This document shows positions 44,757 to 53,128 of a stretch of DNA of 64,000 nucleotides, piece after piece. The position numbers were made by a program, and so were the translations under genes. The stretch covers positions 200,408 to 264,407 of the forward strand of contig DHXP01000073.1 of assembly GCA_002413745.1 (NCBI GenBank), given 5' to 3'. Under the pieces are notes generated by a model. The model did not search any database. It was not told the origin of the DNA and saw only the letters and a program-made list of their open reading frames with translations. Numbering within the stretch: position 1 is the first letter of the stretch; every line of letters begins with the position of its first letter. The DNA is from Flavobacterium sp. UBA5153 (GTDB lineage: Bacteria > Bacteroidota > Bacteroidia > Flavobacteriales > Flavobacteriaceae).

Positions 44757-45074
44757 TTAAGCATTAATTTGAGGCGGTTGCCAAATACTTCCGTAGAAAT
44801 TAGAAGTTAAAATAGATTTGTATTCCGGTATTTTTTTGTCAATTATAGTATTGACAGAAACGAAATTGTAAGCATTGATGGTATTGTAAGTGAAACCTTG
44901 GCAACCACAACAGTTACAAACACACAAAGGCGAACAGGCATCGTTGTTGTGAGTATGGTTTGATTCATTGTTGATCGTAACCTTATTATATGAAACAATT
45001 TGTTCCATATCTGCGCAAGGCATACAGGAAAGTACTAGAAAAATAATTGACAATATGAAGTTTACAATTCTCAT
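44757..45074 (-). CDS. DUF6660-like small exported Cys-rich protein
   Basis: This 105-residue protein has an N-terminal hydrophobic signal (1-17) and eight Cys residues. A dense cluster CSPLCVCNCCGCQGF lies in the middle, preceded by NHTHNND. This looks like a periplasmic metal-binding peptide. The family resembles DUF6660, small proteins found next to RND metal pumps in Bacteroidota. It is transcribed towards czcA with the four-box dyad in between. The specific metal is unknown; the Cys-rich cluster suits Cu, Zn or Cd. Confidence 0.75.
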   Translation of the reverse strand: MRIVNFILSIIFLVLSCMPCADMEQIVSYNKVTINNESNHTHNNDACSPLCVCNCCGCQGFTYNTINAYNFVSVNTIIDKKIPEYKSILTSNFYGSIWQPPQINA

Positions 45075-45153
45075 TTGGACAAATATAATTATAAATTTTA
45101 ATTTATAAATAACTTATTTTATAAAAAAATTTACAGAATTATAAACAAGTACT

Positions 45154-48100
45154 CTACTTTTCAATTGCATCGTAAATAACTTCTTGGATGTCTTCCCGAA
45201 TATTTTCTTTGGATAAAGTATTCTCAGTATCGTTTGGAAAAGTTCGGTTAGACAAAAAGACATAAACAATTTCTGTTTCGGGATCTGCCCAAGCCATCGT
45301 TCCCGTAAAACCGGTATGACCAAAACTCGTTAATGAAGCACAACCACAAGTTGGCCCTACTTTTCCGGATTGTTGCGGCTTATCAAATCCAATACCTCTC
45401 CTGTTGCCTTCTAAACAGAAATAACAGGTATTAAAATCATCAAATGTTTTTTCGGAAAAATACTGATGGTTTCCATAATTCCCTTTTTGAAGATAGAGTT
45501 GCATCATTTTGGCAACATCCATAGCATTAGAGAAAATTCCTGCATGACCAGAAACACCACCTAATAATGCAGCCGACAAATCATTCACATAGCCTTGCAA
45601 AATTTGATGACGTAAATAGCTGTCAATTTCTGTTGGAGGAATCCTATTTTTGTCAAACTTTTTCAATGGATTAAAGGAGGAATTATTCATTCCGATTGAA
45701 TGGTAGAAATTATCTTGAATTAAAACATCCAATGTTTTACCCGTTGTTTTTTCTAAATAATCCTTAAGAATCATAAAAGTTAGATCACTGTATTTATATT
45801 CCTTTTTTAGTAATAATTTACTGTTTATAATCATTTTCATAATGGAGTCATTGAAATCATTTCTAATAAAAAGACTATCTCCTACTTGTTTTGAAAACTG
45901 ATCATTGGGTGATTTTCTATAATATTTTTCAGATAGCGTATTTGATTTGTCCAATGTTGCTTTATAAAATGGGATCCCGGCTACAAGTCCCGCATAATGA
46001 GATAATAATTCCTTAAAATGAATATCTTTTTTATTGGAATCATTAAAATCAGGTAACATTGTTCCTAAAGTAGTTTCCAAATTAATTTTTTTCTGATCAT
46101 ATAATTGCATCACATTGGGCAAAGTGGCAAGAATTTTTGTCACTGAAGCTATATCATATAAATCTGAATTGGATACTTTTATAACATTGTCATAAGTATG
46201 GTATCCGTAGGATTTTTGGTAAATAACTTTCCCTTTTCGAGCCACAAGAACTTGAATTCCAGGAGTCATTTTGCCATCAATGGCTTTCTTGGCAAAATCA
46301 TCAATCTTGGATAAAATCAGCGGATTCATTCCTACGTTTTCGGGAGAAGTGAACCCCAAACGATTCAGTTTTTCTGTCGATAAACCATCATTTATCTTGA
46401 AGTTTGGATTTATCGAAACCGGCAATTTCCCTTTGGCTCCAATGGCTCCAAAAATAAGTTCGGCCGAGACAATTTGGGCAATCTCCGAATTTTGATAGGA
46501 AACCACCAATCCTGCAATATCATCAAAATTGGCAATATGCAATAGCGAATAGGGTTTTGCCATTACATCAAGAATTACCTTATTATTTTTGGCAATTTCT
46601 TGCAACCAAAATAGTTCGGCAAAAGTGAAATCTTGATCTGCCCAAGCTTTATCTGACTTATGAAAACCGACAATTACAGTGTCAAATTTTTTCAACTTCA
46701 CATTCAAGCTGTCAATATTTTTACTGGAAACTTCGGTGACTTCGGTATATTTTTTAAGAGTCGAAACAAAGGAACTATTCTCTCCATCACCTAATTTCAC
46801 GTAGGCAATCTTATTGTTTTCCAAGTTTTTTATTGGAAGAATTTTATCCTTATTTTTTAAGACCGTGACGGCATTTTCAAATAATTGATATTGTAACGCT
46901 TCATTTGAAGAAGGATTCAAATCCTGAACCAAGTTCTTGGTTTCGATAGGTTTGTACTTGTTTAAACCTGCCTTAAATTTGTAATGTAAAATCTTTTTCA
47001 CTGAACGGGACAACCGTTCTTCCGTAATAATTTTATCTTGATAGGCTTGACTAATTTTTTCTATTGATGCAGGAACATCTTCAGGAAACAGCAAAATATC
47101 ATTGCCCGCCAAAAAAGCTTTCAACTCAATATCTCCAGGTTTTGACGGAATACTGTCAATTTCCCTGAAATTACTGACTCCTTTCATATTCAAGGCATCG
47201 GTAAAAATCAAGCCATCAAATCCCATTTTATTCTGAAGCAAATTGGTCACTACATTATAGGAAATTGATGTTGGATAATTAGGTTTGGGTTCTAAACTTG
47301 GCACTTCAAGATGCCCCACCATCACTGAAACCAAGCCTTCGTCGAACATTCGTTTGTAAGGGTACAATTCTACTAAATCCAAATGTTTGCGGGAAAGCGT
47401 AACCAGCGGCAAAGTAGTATGGGAATCAGCCGAAGTATCGCCATGTCCGGGAAAATGTTTTCCGGTTGAGAATACCCCTTGATTTTGAATTCCTGTCATC
47501 AAAGCAATAGCTCTATCGGCAACATTTACTTTGTTTTCTCCAAAAGAACGACTTCCAATAATAGGGTTTTTAGGATTGGTATTGATGTCTAAAACTGGTG
47601 CAAAGTCAAAATGAGCGCCTATTCGCTTACTTTCTTTCCCCATATTTTCACCAACTTTTTCTACCAGTTTTAAATACTGAATGGCGCCAAGTGTCATATT
47701 CCAAGGATATTGATAGGTAGAATCCAGTCGCATACTTAAACCCCATTCGGCATCAATGCCAATGAATAAGGGAACTTTGGCTTTGGCCTGATAACGATTG
47801 GTTAAAATTGCCTGACGAACAGGTCCGCCTTGAAAGAAAATTAATCCTCCAACTTTATTATCGGTGATTAATTTATCGATGGAATTAACATGGGTTGTGT
47901 CTTTGTTCGAATAAGCCGCAACCATAAAAAGCTGACCCACTTTTTCTTCTAAAGATAATTTATCGTAAATGCTGTCAACCCAATACGTTTCGGCATCAGA
48001 ATCCTTGAAAAAATTTTTTCTATCCGATTTGAGGTGTGGAATATAAATTGTCGTATCGATAGAAACAACCGGTTTTGTGAAAGGTTGCCGCGATATTGTG

Positions 48101-48177
48101 CTTTTTTTGGTTGCACAGTTAGTCACTAAAAGCAACAAAACAAACAAAAATCCAATTCTTGCAAGGAAGATTTTCAT
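45154..48177 (-). CDS. Lipoprotein with GH3 (NagZ-like) and serine beta-lactamase-fold domains
   Basis: This 1007-residue protein has a lipobox LVTNC (Cys21). Domain 1 (about 65-410) is GH3 with the NagZ motif KHFPGHGDTSADSH (240-253) and Asp327 in FTDALNMKGV as nucleophile. A GH3 C-terminal domain follows (about 430-600). Domain 2 (about 615-1000) is a class C beta-lactamase-fold serine hydrolase with SVTK (678-681), YSD as the tyrosine motif and HTG in GHTGFTGT. Both domains can act on peptidoglycan: the first releases GlcNAc from muropeptides, the second resembles DD-peptidases and esterases. Location outside the inner membrane is suggested by the lipoprotein signal. Confidence 0.9.
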   Translation of the reverse strand: MKIFLARIGFLFVLLLLVTNCATKKSTISRQPFTKPVVSIDTTIYIPHLKSDRKNFFKDSDAETYWVDSIYDKLSLEEKVGQLFMVAAYSNKDTTHVNSIDKLITDNKVGGLIFFQGGPVRQAILTNRYQAKAKVPLFIGIDAEWGLSMRLDSTYQYPWNMTLGAIQYLKLVEKVGENMGKESKRIGAHFDFAPVLDINTNPKNPIIGSRSFGENKVNVADRAIALMTGIQNQGVFSTGKHFPGHGDTSADSHTTLPLVTLSRKHLDLVELYPYKRMFDEGLVSVMVGHLEVPSLEPKPNYPTSISYNVVTNLLQNKMGFDGLIFTDALNMKGVSNFREIDSIPSKPGDIELKAFLAGNDILLFPEDVPASIEKISQAYQDKIITEERLSRSVKKILHYKFKAGLNKYKPIETKNLVQDLNPSSNEALQYQLFENAVTVLKNKDKILPIKNLENNKIAYVKLGDGENSSFVSTLKKYTEVTEVSSKNIDSLNVKLKKFDTVIVGFHKSDKAWADQDFTFAELFWLQEIAKNNKVILDVMAKPYSLLHIANFDDIAGLVVSYQNSEIAQIVSAELIFGAIGAKGKLPVSINPNFKINDGLSTEKLNRLGFTSPENVGMNPLILSKIDDFAKKAIDGKMTPGIQVLVARKGKVIYQKSYGYHTYDNVIKVSNSDLYDIASVTKILATLPNVMQLYDQKKINLETTLGTMLPDFNDSNKKDIHFKELLSHYAGLVAGIPFYKATLDKSNTLSEKYYRKSPNDQFSKQVGDSLFIRNDFNDSIMKMIINSKLLLKKEYKYSDLTFMILKDYLEKTTGKTLDVLIQDNFYHSIGMNNSSFNPLKKFDKNRIPPTEIDSYLRHQILQGYVNDLSAALLGGVSGHAGIFSNAMDVAKMMQLYLQKGNYGNHQYFSEKTFDDFNTCYFCLEGNRRGIGFDKPQQSGKVGPTCGCASLTSFGHTGFTGTMAWADPETEIVYVFLSNRTFPNDTENTLSKENIREDIQEVIYDAIEK

Positions 48178-48193
48178 ATGATTTTTTAAAGTT

Positions 48194-48676
48194 TTAGAAA
48201 AAACGACTATGCCAGCTATCCATTGCCGGAACTTCCCAAGATTCGTTATATTCTTGAATATTATTAACCAAATTATTGAAAACGATAGTATTCTCTGTTA
48301 CGGCTTTTTCTTTTGCCATTTTTTTGAAATCAATCAAAGATTTGTGGGCAATATGTTCCCCATTCTTGAAAGTTACGTTCATCTTGTCCAATAAATCAAC
48401 ATTGTATTTTTGTTCCAATTTTTGGATAAATTGTACCAAAACATCAATGGAACATCCAGTAGCAGCTTGAACTTCCTGGTTTACGGCAATAATTAGGAAT
48501 CGATTGTATTTCATTTGATAGGAGGATTCAAGACCAACGCTGTGTGCTTCCCATTTTTCAAGAAAGGATTTCAAATCAGCTTCTATCTCGGAAAATTCCG
48601 CATCCGAAAATTTTCTGTTGGATTGGTAAATCCAAATTTTGGATTCTTCGGGTAAATTTTCAAAAGGAACTAGCAT
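48194..48676 (-). CDS. Conserved hypothetical protein of flavobacteria
   Basis: This 160-residue soluble protein has no signal. IWIYQSNRKFSDAEFSEIEADLKSFLEKWEAHS near the start and EVQAATGCSIDV, DLLDKMNV and AMDSWHSRFF at the end look conserved in this phylum. Homologues are sometimes labelled as ABC transporter ATPases, but there is no Walker A, Walker B or signature motif here, so that label is not supported. The function is unknown. It starts 17 bases upstream of the GH3 protein gene, probably in the same transcript. Confidence 0.8.
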   Translation of the reverse strand: MLVPFENLPEESKIWIYQSNRKFSDAEFSEIEADLKSFLEKWEAHSVGLESSYQMKYNRFLIIAVNQEVQAATGCSIDVLVQFIQKLEQKYNVDLLDKMNVTFKNGEHIAHKSLIDFKKMAKEKAVTENTIVFNNLVNNIQEYNESWEVPAMDSWHSRFF

Positions 48677-48716
48677 TTTATTTTAGATTTTAGATTGCAG
48701 ATGGACATTCTTTTTA

Positions 48717-49265
48717 TTAGTACATATCAGGTTTTACAACATATTCAGTAACAAATACACCATTTTTATCTGAATAATAATAATTTAAAGTAATTTTATT
48801 ATCTCTAAAGTATTTCATTCCAGGATTAGTTTTTACGTTTTGCAAAACTCCTGGGAAAACATATTTTTTCACAGTATCAAGTTTCACTTCTGCTTTTGTA
48901 ATTCCAACTAAAATATAATTATATTGTACTGTATTATTTGGTAAAGCAACTACATTTTTTAAAGTTGTATTTTCGTCAATATTCATCGGACAAGTTTTAT
49001 TCATTTCACTAGCCATATTCGCTAGTTGTTTGTCAATTGATGGTTTAAATATTGCTTGCGCCACAAAAAACATTACTATAAATGCAACGACAAAACCTAA
49101 AGATGTTTTTAAGTCAAATTTCCTTTTGGGTTTTGTCACTTTAGTCTGTTCAATTTCAGTTTTTACATTTTCGTCTTCTATAAGTGGTAATTTGTAACCA
49201 CAAATTGAACAATATTTTGAATTTATTTCGTTTTCAGTTTCGCAATTTGAACAAATGGTTTTCAT
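48717..49265 (-). CDS. Zinc-ribbon membrane protein of unknown function
   Basis: This 182-residue protein starts with a zinc ribbon (C5, C8, C19 and C22 in CSNCETENEINSKYCSICG) in the cytosol. A hydrophobic segment (about 53-70) and an extracytoplasmic tail of about 110 residues follow. The tail contains NKTCPMNIDENTTLKNVVAL. This layout is typical of small membrane-anchored regulators or envelope proteins. No function is known. Confidence 0.75.
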   Translation of the reverse strand: MKTICSNCETENEINSKYCSICGYKLPLIEDENVKTEIEQTKVTKPKRKFDLKTSLGFVVAFIVMFFVAQAIFKPSIDKQLANMASEMNKTCPMNIDENTTLKNVVALPNNTVQYNYILVGITKAEVKLDTVKKYVFPGVLQNVKTNPGMKYFRDNKITLNYYYSDKNGVFVTEYVVKPDMY

Positions 49266-49359
49266 AAACTTCTGTTTTTTTTTATATTTTAATTTTGTAC
49301 GTTTTTTCGAGTGTATCTGCCAACCTACTTTTAATTTTTAATTCATAATTTTTAATTGA

Positions 49360-50151
49360 TTACAAATCTTGTGCATTGGCAATTAGTTCAGCGATGTCCA
49401 TCACTTTTACTTCGCCTTCTTTTTCTTTGTTTTTGATGCCATCGGTCATCATGGTATTGCAAAAAGGGCAACCGGAGGCAATAATATCAGGTTTGGTTTC
49501 TAAAGCGTCTTCGGTTCTTTCAATATTTATTTCTTTATTGCCGGGTTCAGAATCTTTAAACATTTGTGCGCCACCAGCACCACAGCATAATCCATTGGCA
49601 CGGGAACGTTTCATTTCGACTAATTCGGCGTCTAGTTTTTGGATTAAATCGCGAGGTGCTTCGTAAACGTTATTGGCTCTTCCCAAATAACAAGGATCGT
49701 GGAAAGTGATTCGTTTTCCCTTGAATTGTCCTCCTTCAACGGTCAGTCTTCCATCATCTAATAATGATTTTAGGAACTCGGTGTGATGAAACACTTCGTA
49801 TTTTCCGCCCAATTCCGGATATTCATTTTTCAAGGTGTTGAAACAATGCGGACAAGCGGTAACGATTTTTTTTACTTCATAGGCATTCATAACTTCAATA
49901 TTTGTCATGGCCTGCATTTGAAACAGAAACTCGTTTCCTGCCCGTTTTGCCGGATCACCAGAACAACTTTCTTCGGTACCAAGAACCGCAAAGGAAACAT
50001 TGGCACGATTTAATATTTGCACAAATGCCTTTGTGATTTTTTTTGCCCTATCGTCGAAACTTCCTGCGCATCCTACCCAAAACAACACTTCAGGTTGCTT
50101 GCCTTGAGCCATCATTTCGGTCATTGTTGGCACTATTAATACTTCTGACAT
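49360..50151 (-). CDS. (Fe-S)-binding CCG-domain protein (HdrB/LutA-like)
   Basis: This 263-residue protein has two CCG-type cysteine motifs. The first is CPHCFNTLKNEYPELGG with FHHTEF, the second FHDPCYLGR with GLCCGAGGAQ and GCPFCNTMM. These ligate unusual Fe-S clusters in heterodisulfide-reductase-like and lactate-oxidation enzymes. Its probable partner, a membrane Fe-S protein with 4Fe-4S motifs, is encoded at 50773. In other flavobacteria the two are commonly adjacent (recalled, not checked). Here a foreign-looking gene lies between them. Confidence 0.88.
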   Translation of the reverse strand: MSEVLIVPTMTEMMAQGKQPEVLFWVGCAGSFDDRAKKITKAFVQILNRANVSFAVLGTEESCSGDPAKRAGNEFLFQMQAMTNIEVMNAYEVKKIVTACPHCFNTLKNEYPELGGKYEVFHHTEFLKSLLDDGRLTVEGGQFKGKRITFHDPCYLGRANNVYEAPRDLIQKLDAELVEMKRSRANGLCCGAGGAQMFKDSEPGNKEINIERTEDALETKPDIIASGCPFCNTMMTDGIKNKEKEGEVKVMDIAELIANAQDL

Positions 50152-50165
50152 TATATAATGTTTAT

Positions 50166-50198
50166 CCTCACCCCAGCCCTCTCCGAAGGAGAGGGAGC
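50166..50198. repeat. Inverted repeat, left end of a possible cassette
   Basis: This 33-base element contains the hairpin CCCTCTCC-GAAG-GAGAGGG preceded by CTCACCCCAG. Its reverse complement matches 50736-50768 at 29 of 33 positions, with compensatory changes in the stem. It lies 14 bases after the start of the leftward Fe-S gene upstream region. Confidence 0.85.
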
Positions 50199-50218
50199 CG
50201 AGAGGTGAATGTGTTATT

Positions 50219-50692
50219 TTATATTTCTATTTCAAAAAAATTTTTAAAATCATTTTCAAGTTTATTTTTTTTTCTTCTCATATAAAAATAGTTAAAAATA
50301 CCCATAGGGAATAGACCTAGATTTGCTATTTTAAATATTTCGAAAGGTGCTGATTGTGTATAAAGGATTAAATTAAACATAGGAATCATAATTAACAGCA
50401 AATATTTCATCCAATAATAGCCAAATCCAATTGGTTTAATTTCGTAATTTACTTCAGTTTGAATATTGTTTTTAGATTGAATTTCTCCAGAAATGATATA
50501 TGGTGTTATTTGAGTAATAAAGTTTTTAGTTAATTCAAATTTATTTTTATCATAAGTTCCAAAGAAAATTTTATTTGATTCTCCAAATATGTAAAAGGCA
50601 CCAAATGGTGTTCCTTTTATTTTTGGATTACCATATTTTGTGTTTTTATTTAAACGTTCTCTAAATTCTGTAATATTTATTTTTAAAATCAT
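50219..50692 (-). CDS. Hypothetical membrane protein inside an inverted-repeat pair
   Basis: This 157-residue protein has two hydrophobic segments in the second half (LLLIMIPMFNLILYT and IANLGLFPMGIFNYFYM) and a lysine-rich tail. There is no recognisable domain. It is more AT-rich than its neighbours. It is inserted between two genes that look like partners and is bounded on both sides by the same GC-rich hairpin repeat in opposite orientation. Confidence 0.7.
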   Translation of the reverse strand: MILKINITEFRERLNKNTKYGNPKIKGTPFGAFYIFGESNKIFFGTYDKNKFELTKNFITQITPYIISGEIQSKNNIQTEVNYEIKPIGFGYYWMKYLLLIMIPMFNLILYTQSAPFEIFKIANLGLFPMGIFNYFYMRRKKNKLENDFKNFFEIEI

Positions 50693-50736
50693 TTTAATAT
50701 ACTAACAATGTTACACTCCAATCTTTCTAGTTTCAA

Positions 50737-50768
50737 CTCCCTCCCCTTCGGGGAGGGCTGGGGTGGGG
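50737..50768. repeat. Inverted repeat, right end of a possible cassette
   Basis: The element CTCCCTCCCCTTCGGGGAGGG, followed by CTGGGGTGGGG, mirrors the left element at 50166-50198. Stem bases differ from the left copy but remain complementary, which shows that the hairpin is maintained. It ends 4 bases before the stop of the next leftward gene. Confidence 0.85.
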
Positions 50769-50772
50769 AATT

Positions 50773-52104
50773 TTATTCGTTTTTCCAATTCAATCGGTCT
50801 TGCTGGTTGTATTGCCAAGGCGCTCCATTATTTTCGATATTGGTCATCATTGCATTTATTGGTGCTGGCGCAGCACTTTGCTCCATCACTAAATAGCGAC
50901 GCATATCCATAATAATCGAAAGCGGACTTATATTTACCGGACATTCTTCGACACAAGCATTGCACGAAGTACAAGCCCATAACTCTTCGGGAGTGATGTA
51001 ATCGTTCAATAATGATTTGTTGTCCGGTACAAAAACTCCCTTATTGGCATCTATATTTCTTCCCACTTCTTCAAGCCTATCTCTGGTATCCATCATAATT
51101 TTACGAGGAGATAATTTTTTTCCTGTAATATTTGCTGGACAGGATGAAGTACAACGACCACATTCGGTACAGGTGTAGGCATTCATTAATTGCACCCAAT
51201 TTAAATCCTGAATGTCACTTGCTCCAAATTTGCTTGGGACAGCATTTTCGCTTGCAGGAGCTGCTGCATAAGGATTGGCGTTTGGATCCATCATCATTTT
51301 CACTTCATTGGTAACTGATTCCAGATTATCCAATTTGCCTTTTGGATTTAAATCAGCAAAATAAGTATTGGGGAAAGCCAAAAGAATATGAAGGTGTTTT
51401 GAAAAATATAAATAGTTCATAAAAATCAATATGCCAACAATGTGTAACCACCAGAATATTTCAGAGAAAAGCATCACCAATTCGTTCGAATAGCCATTAA
51501 ATAAAGGTTCTATGAAATGACTAATTGGAAAACTTCCAGCTTTAATAAAATGAGAATATCCTCCTGAAATGTTTTGTAAGTGCAAATCAGTGGCATTCAT
51601 CAGCAAAAACAACGACATCAAAACAACTTCGAAATACAGAATATAATTGGCATCATTTTTAGGAAAACCACTCAAATCTTTGTTGGCAAATCGTTTCAGT
51701 CTAATAATATTTCTTCTAATCCAAAAAGTAAACACGGCAACCAAAACCAATAAAGCCAAGATCTCGAAAGAACCAATCAATACATCGTAGAAAGTTCCCA
51801 AAAAGGCGAAAATTCGATGGGTGCCAAATAAGCCATCAATAATAATTTCCAGCAATTCTATATTAATGATTATAAAACCAGCGTAAACTATGATGTGAAG
51901 TACTCCGGCAACCGGTCTTCGAACCATCTTGGATTGTCCAAGGGCAATCATTGCCATATTTTTCCAACGAGCTTTAGGATTGTCTTTGCGGTTTATGGCT
52001 GTTCCAAGATTTATGTTTCTAATGATTTTTTTTATATTAACATAAAAATAACCAAAACCTAAAACAAGGAGTATTGCAAATAAAATATTGTCTAAATAGC
52101 CCAT
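50773..52104 (-). CDS. Membrane (Fe-S)-binding oxidoreductase, 4Fe-4S dicluster
   Basis: This 443-residue protein has about five to six transmembrane helices (about 8-240), of a type related to the haem b/quinone-binding anchor of HdrE and NarI. A soluble domain follows with two 4Fe-4S motifs, C312-x2-C315-x2-C318-x3-C322 (CTECGRCTSSCP) and C378-x2-C381-x2-C384-x3-C388 (CTSCNACVEECP). It should pass electrons between quinones and the CCG-domain protein encoded at 49360. The natural electron donor is not known. Confidence 0.9.
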   Translation of the reverse strand: MGYLDNILFAILLVLGFGYFYVNIKKIIRNINLGTAINRKDNPKARWKNMAMIALGQSKMVRRPVAGVLHIIVYAGFIIINIELLEIIIDGLFGTHRIFAFLGTFYDVLIGSFEILALLVLVAVFTFWIRRNIIRLKRFANKDLSGFPKNDANYILYFEVVLMSLFLLMNATDLHLQNISGGYSHFIKAGSFPISHFIEPLFNGYSNELVMLFSEIFWWLHIVGILIFMNYLYFSKHLHILLAFPNTYFADLNPKGKLDNLESVTNEVKMMMDPNANPYAAAPASENAVPSKFGASDIQDLNWVQLMNAYTCTECGRCTSSCPANITGKKLSPRKIMMDTRDRLEEVGRNIDANKGVFVPDNKSLLNDYITPEELWACTSCNACVEECPVNISPLSIIMDMRRYLVMEQSAAPAPINAMMTNIENNGAPWQYNQQDRLNWKNE

Positions 52105-52109
52105 AATTG

Positions 52110-53075
52110 CTAGTTTTTAACTTTTGTAACCGTATCATTTACCGGCTCAACATAAGGCTTGTTTTTCTTTCCAAAGAGAGAAACATTTACATAACGTGTT
52201 GGATGAAGCCTTACGTCTTGCAACAATAATTCCAACTCTTTTGAAGTCTTGGATAAATTATTGTATAAAGATTCATCGTTCAAAATTTTACCCATCGTGC
52301 CTTTCCCAGCTTGTAGATTTGCCATTAGCTTATCAACATTTGCTAATGTTTTTTGAAGGTTTTTAGCTGTCTTCCCTAAATCGGCTTTGTTTAAAGAATC
52401 GGAGATTTTAGAAAAATCACTGGATATTTTATTAAAGTTGGTTACCACTCCTTTTATTTGCCCTTTATTATCATCTAAAATTGTATTTAAACTCGAAGAA
52501 GCCTTATGAAATTGTGCAATGGTTTTGCTTAATTCGGAAAGACTGGTCTTCAAATTTTCTTGCCCTTTCTTGTCCAGAACGTTGTTGATTCCTGTTATTA
52601 GATTATCGGTATTAACCATTATCTTCTCTAATTTTTTTTGAATTGGAATCAACTTTTCGCTTACAGATGCCGTTAGTCCTAATTTTATTTTTCCCTGAAG
52701 TTGCTGACCATCAACCGCAATCGTTTTATCGCTAAAATTAGGATAAATTGCAATTTGTTTTCCAGCAATAAAACCGGGCTCATAAATGGCGGCTATGCTA
52801 GATTTAGAGATAGGAAAATCAGTTTTTAATTGTAATTCCACTAACAGTTTTCCAGTATTCTCACTTAAGGTAATACTACTTACTTTACCTACGGTTAAAC
52901 CGTTTATGGTAACAGGAGCCGATTTAGCCAATCCCTCCACATTGTCATATTCTACATAAAATGTTTTATAATTGGTAAAAAGGTCTCTTCCTTTTAGAAA
53001 ACTGTAGCCCCAGATAAACAACAAGATAGTTGCGATGACTAATATGGCGGTTTTAATTTCTCGTGTTAATTTCAA
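52110..53075 (-). CDS. MlaD family protein (MCE domain), phospholipid trafficking
   Basis: This 321-residue protein has one N-terminal membrane anchor (about 8-25). The MCE domain (about 35-120) contains TFYVEYDNVEGLAKSAPVTING and VGKVSSITL. A long, coiled helical tail with a GKGTMGKILNDE motif follows. MlaD proteins form rings that carry phospholipids between the two membranes. The ATPase and permease partners (MlaE, MlaF) are not in the window. It is adjacent to the amidase genes and shares their orientation. Confidence 0.88.
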   Translation of the reverse strand: MKLTREIKTAILVIATILLFIWGYSFLKGRDLFTNYKTFYVEYDNVEGLAKSAPVTINGLTVGKVSSITLSENTGKLLVELQLKTDFPISKSSIAAIYEPGFIAGKQIAIYPNFSDKTIAVDGQQLQGKIKLGLTASVSEKLIPIQKKLEKIMVNTDNLITGINNVLDKKGQENLKTSLSELSKTIAQFHKASSSLNTILDDNKGQIKGVVTNFNKISSDFSKISDSLNKADLGKTAKNLQKTLANVDKLMANLQAGKGTMGKILNDESLYNNLSKTSKELELLLQDVRLHPTRYVNVSLFGKKNKPYVEPVNDTVTKVKN

Positions 53076-53128
53076 AATTTAAATGTTTTGACAAATTTAA
53101 TATAAAATAATTAAACTTGCTATTAATA

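Noticed and set aside
45080..45087. TATATTTG on the minus strand just before the DUF6660 start, implying a leaderless mRNA
   Set aside because: There is no TTG at the right distance upstream, and the box is only five bases from the start codon. In AT-rich sequence it can occur by chance.
48194..48676. Label as an ABC transporter ATPase
   Set aside because: There is no Walker A, Walker B or signature motif. I kept it as a conserved hypothetical protein.
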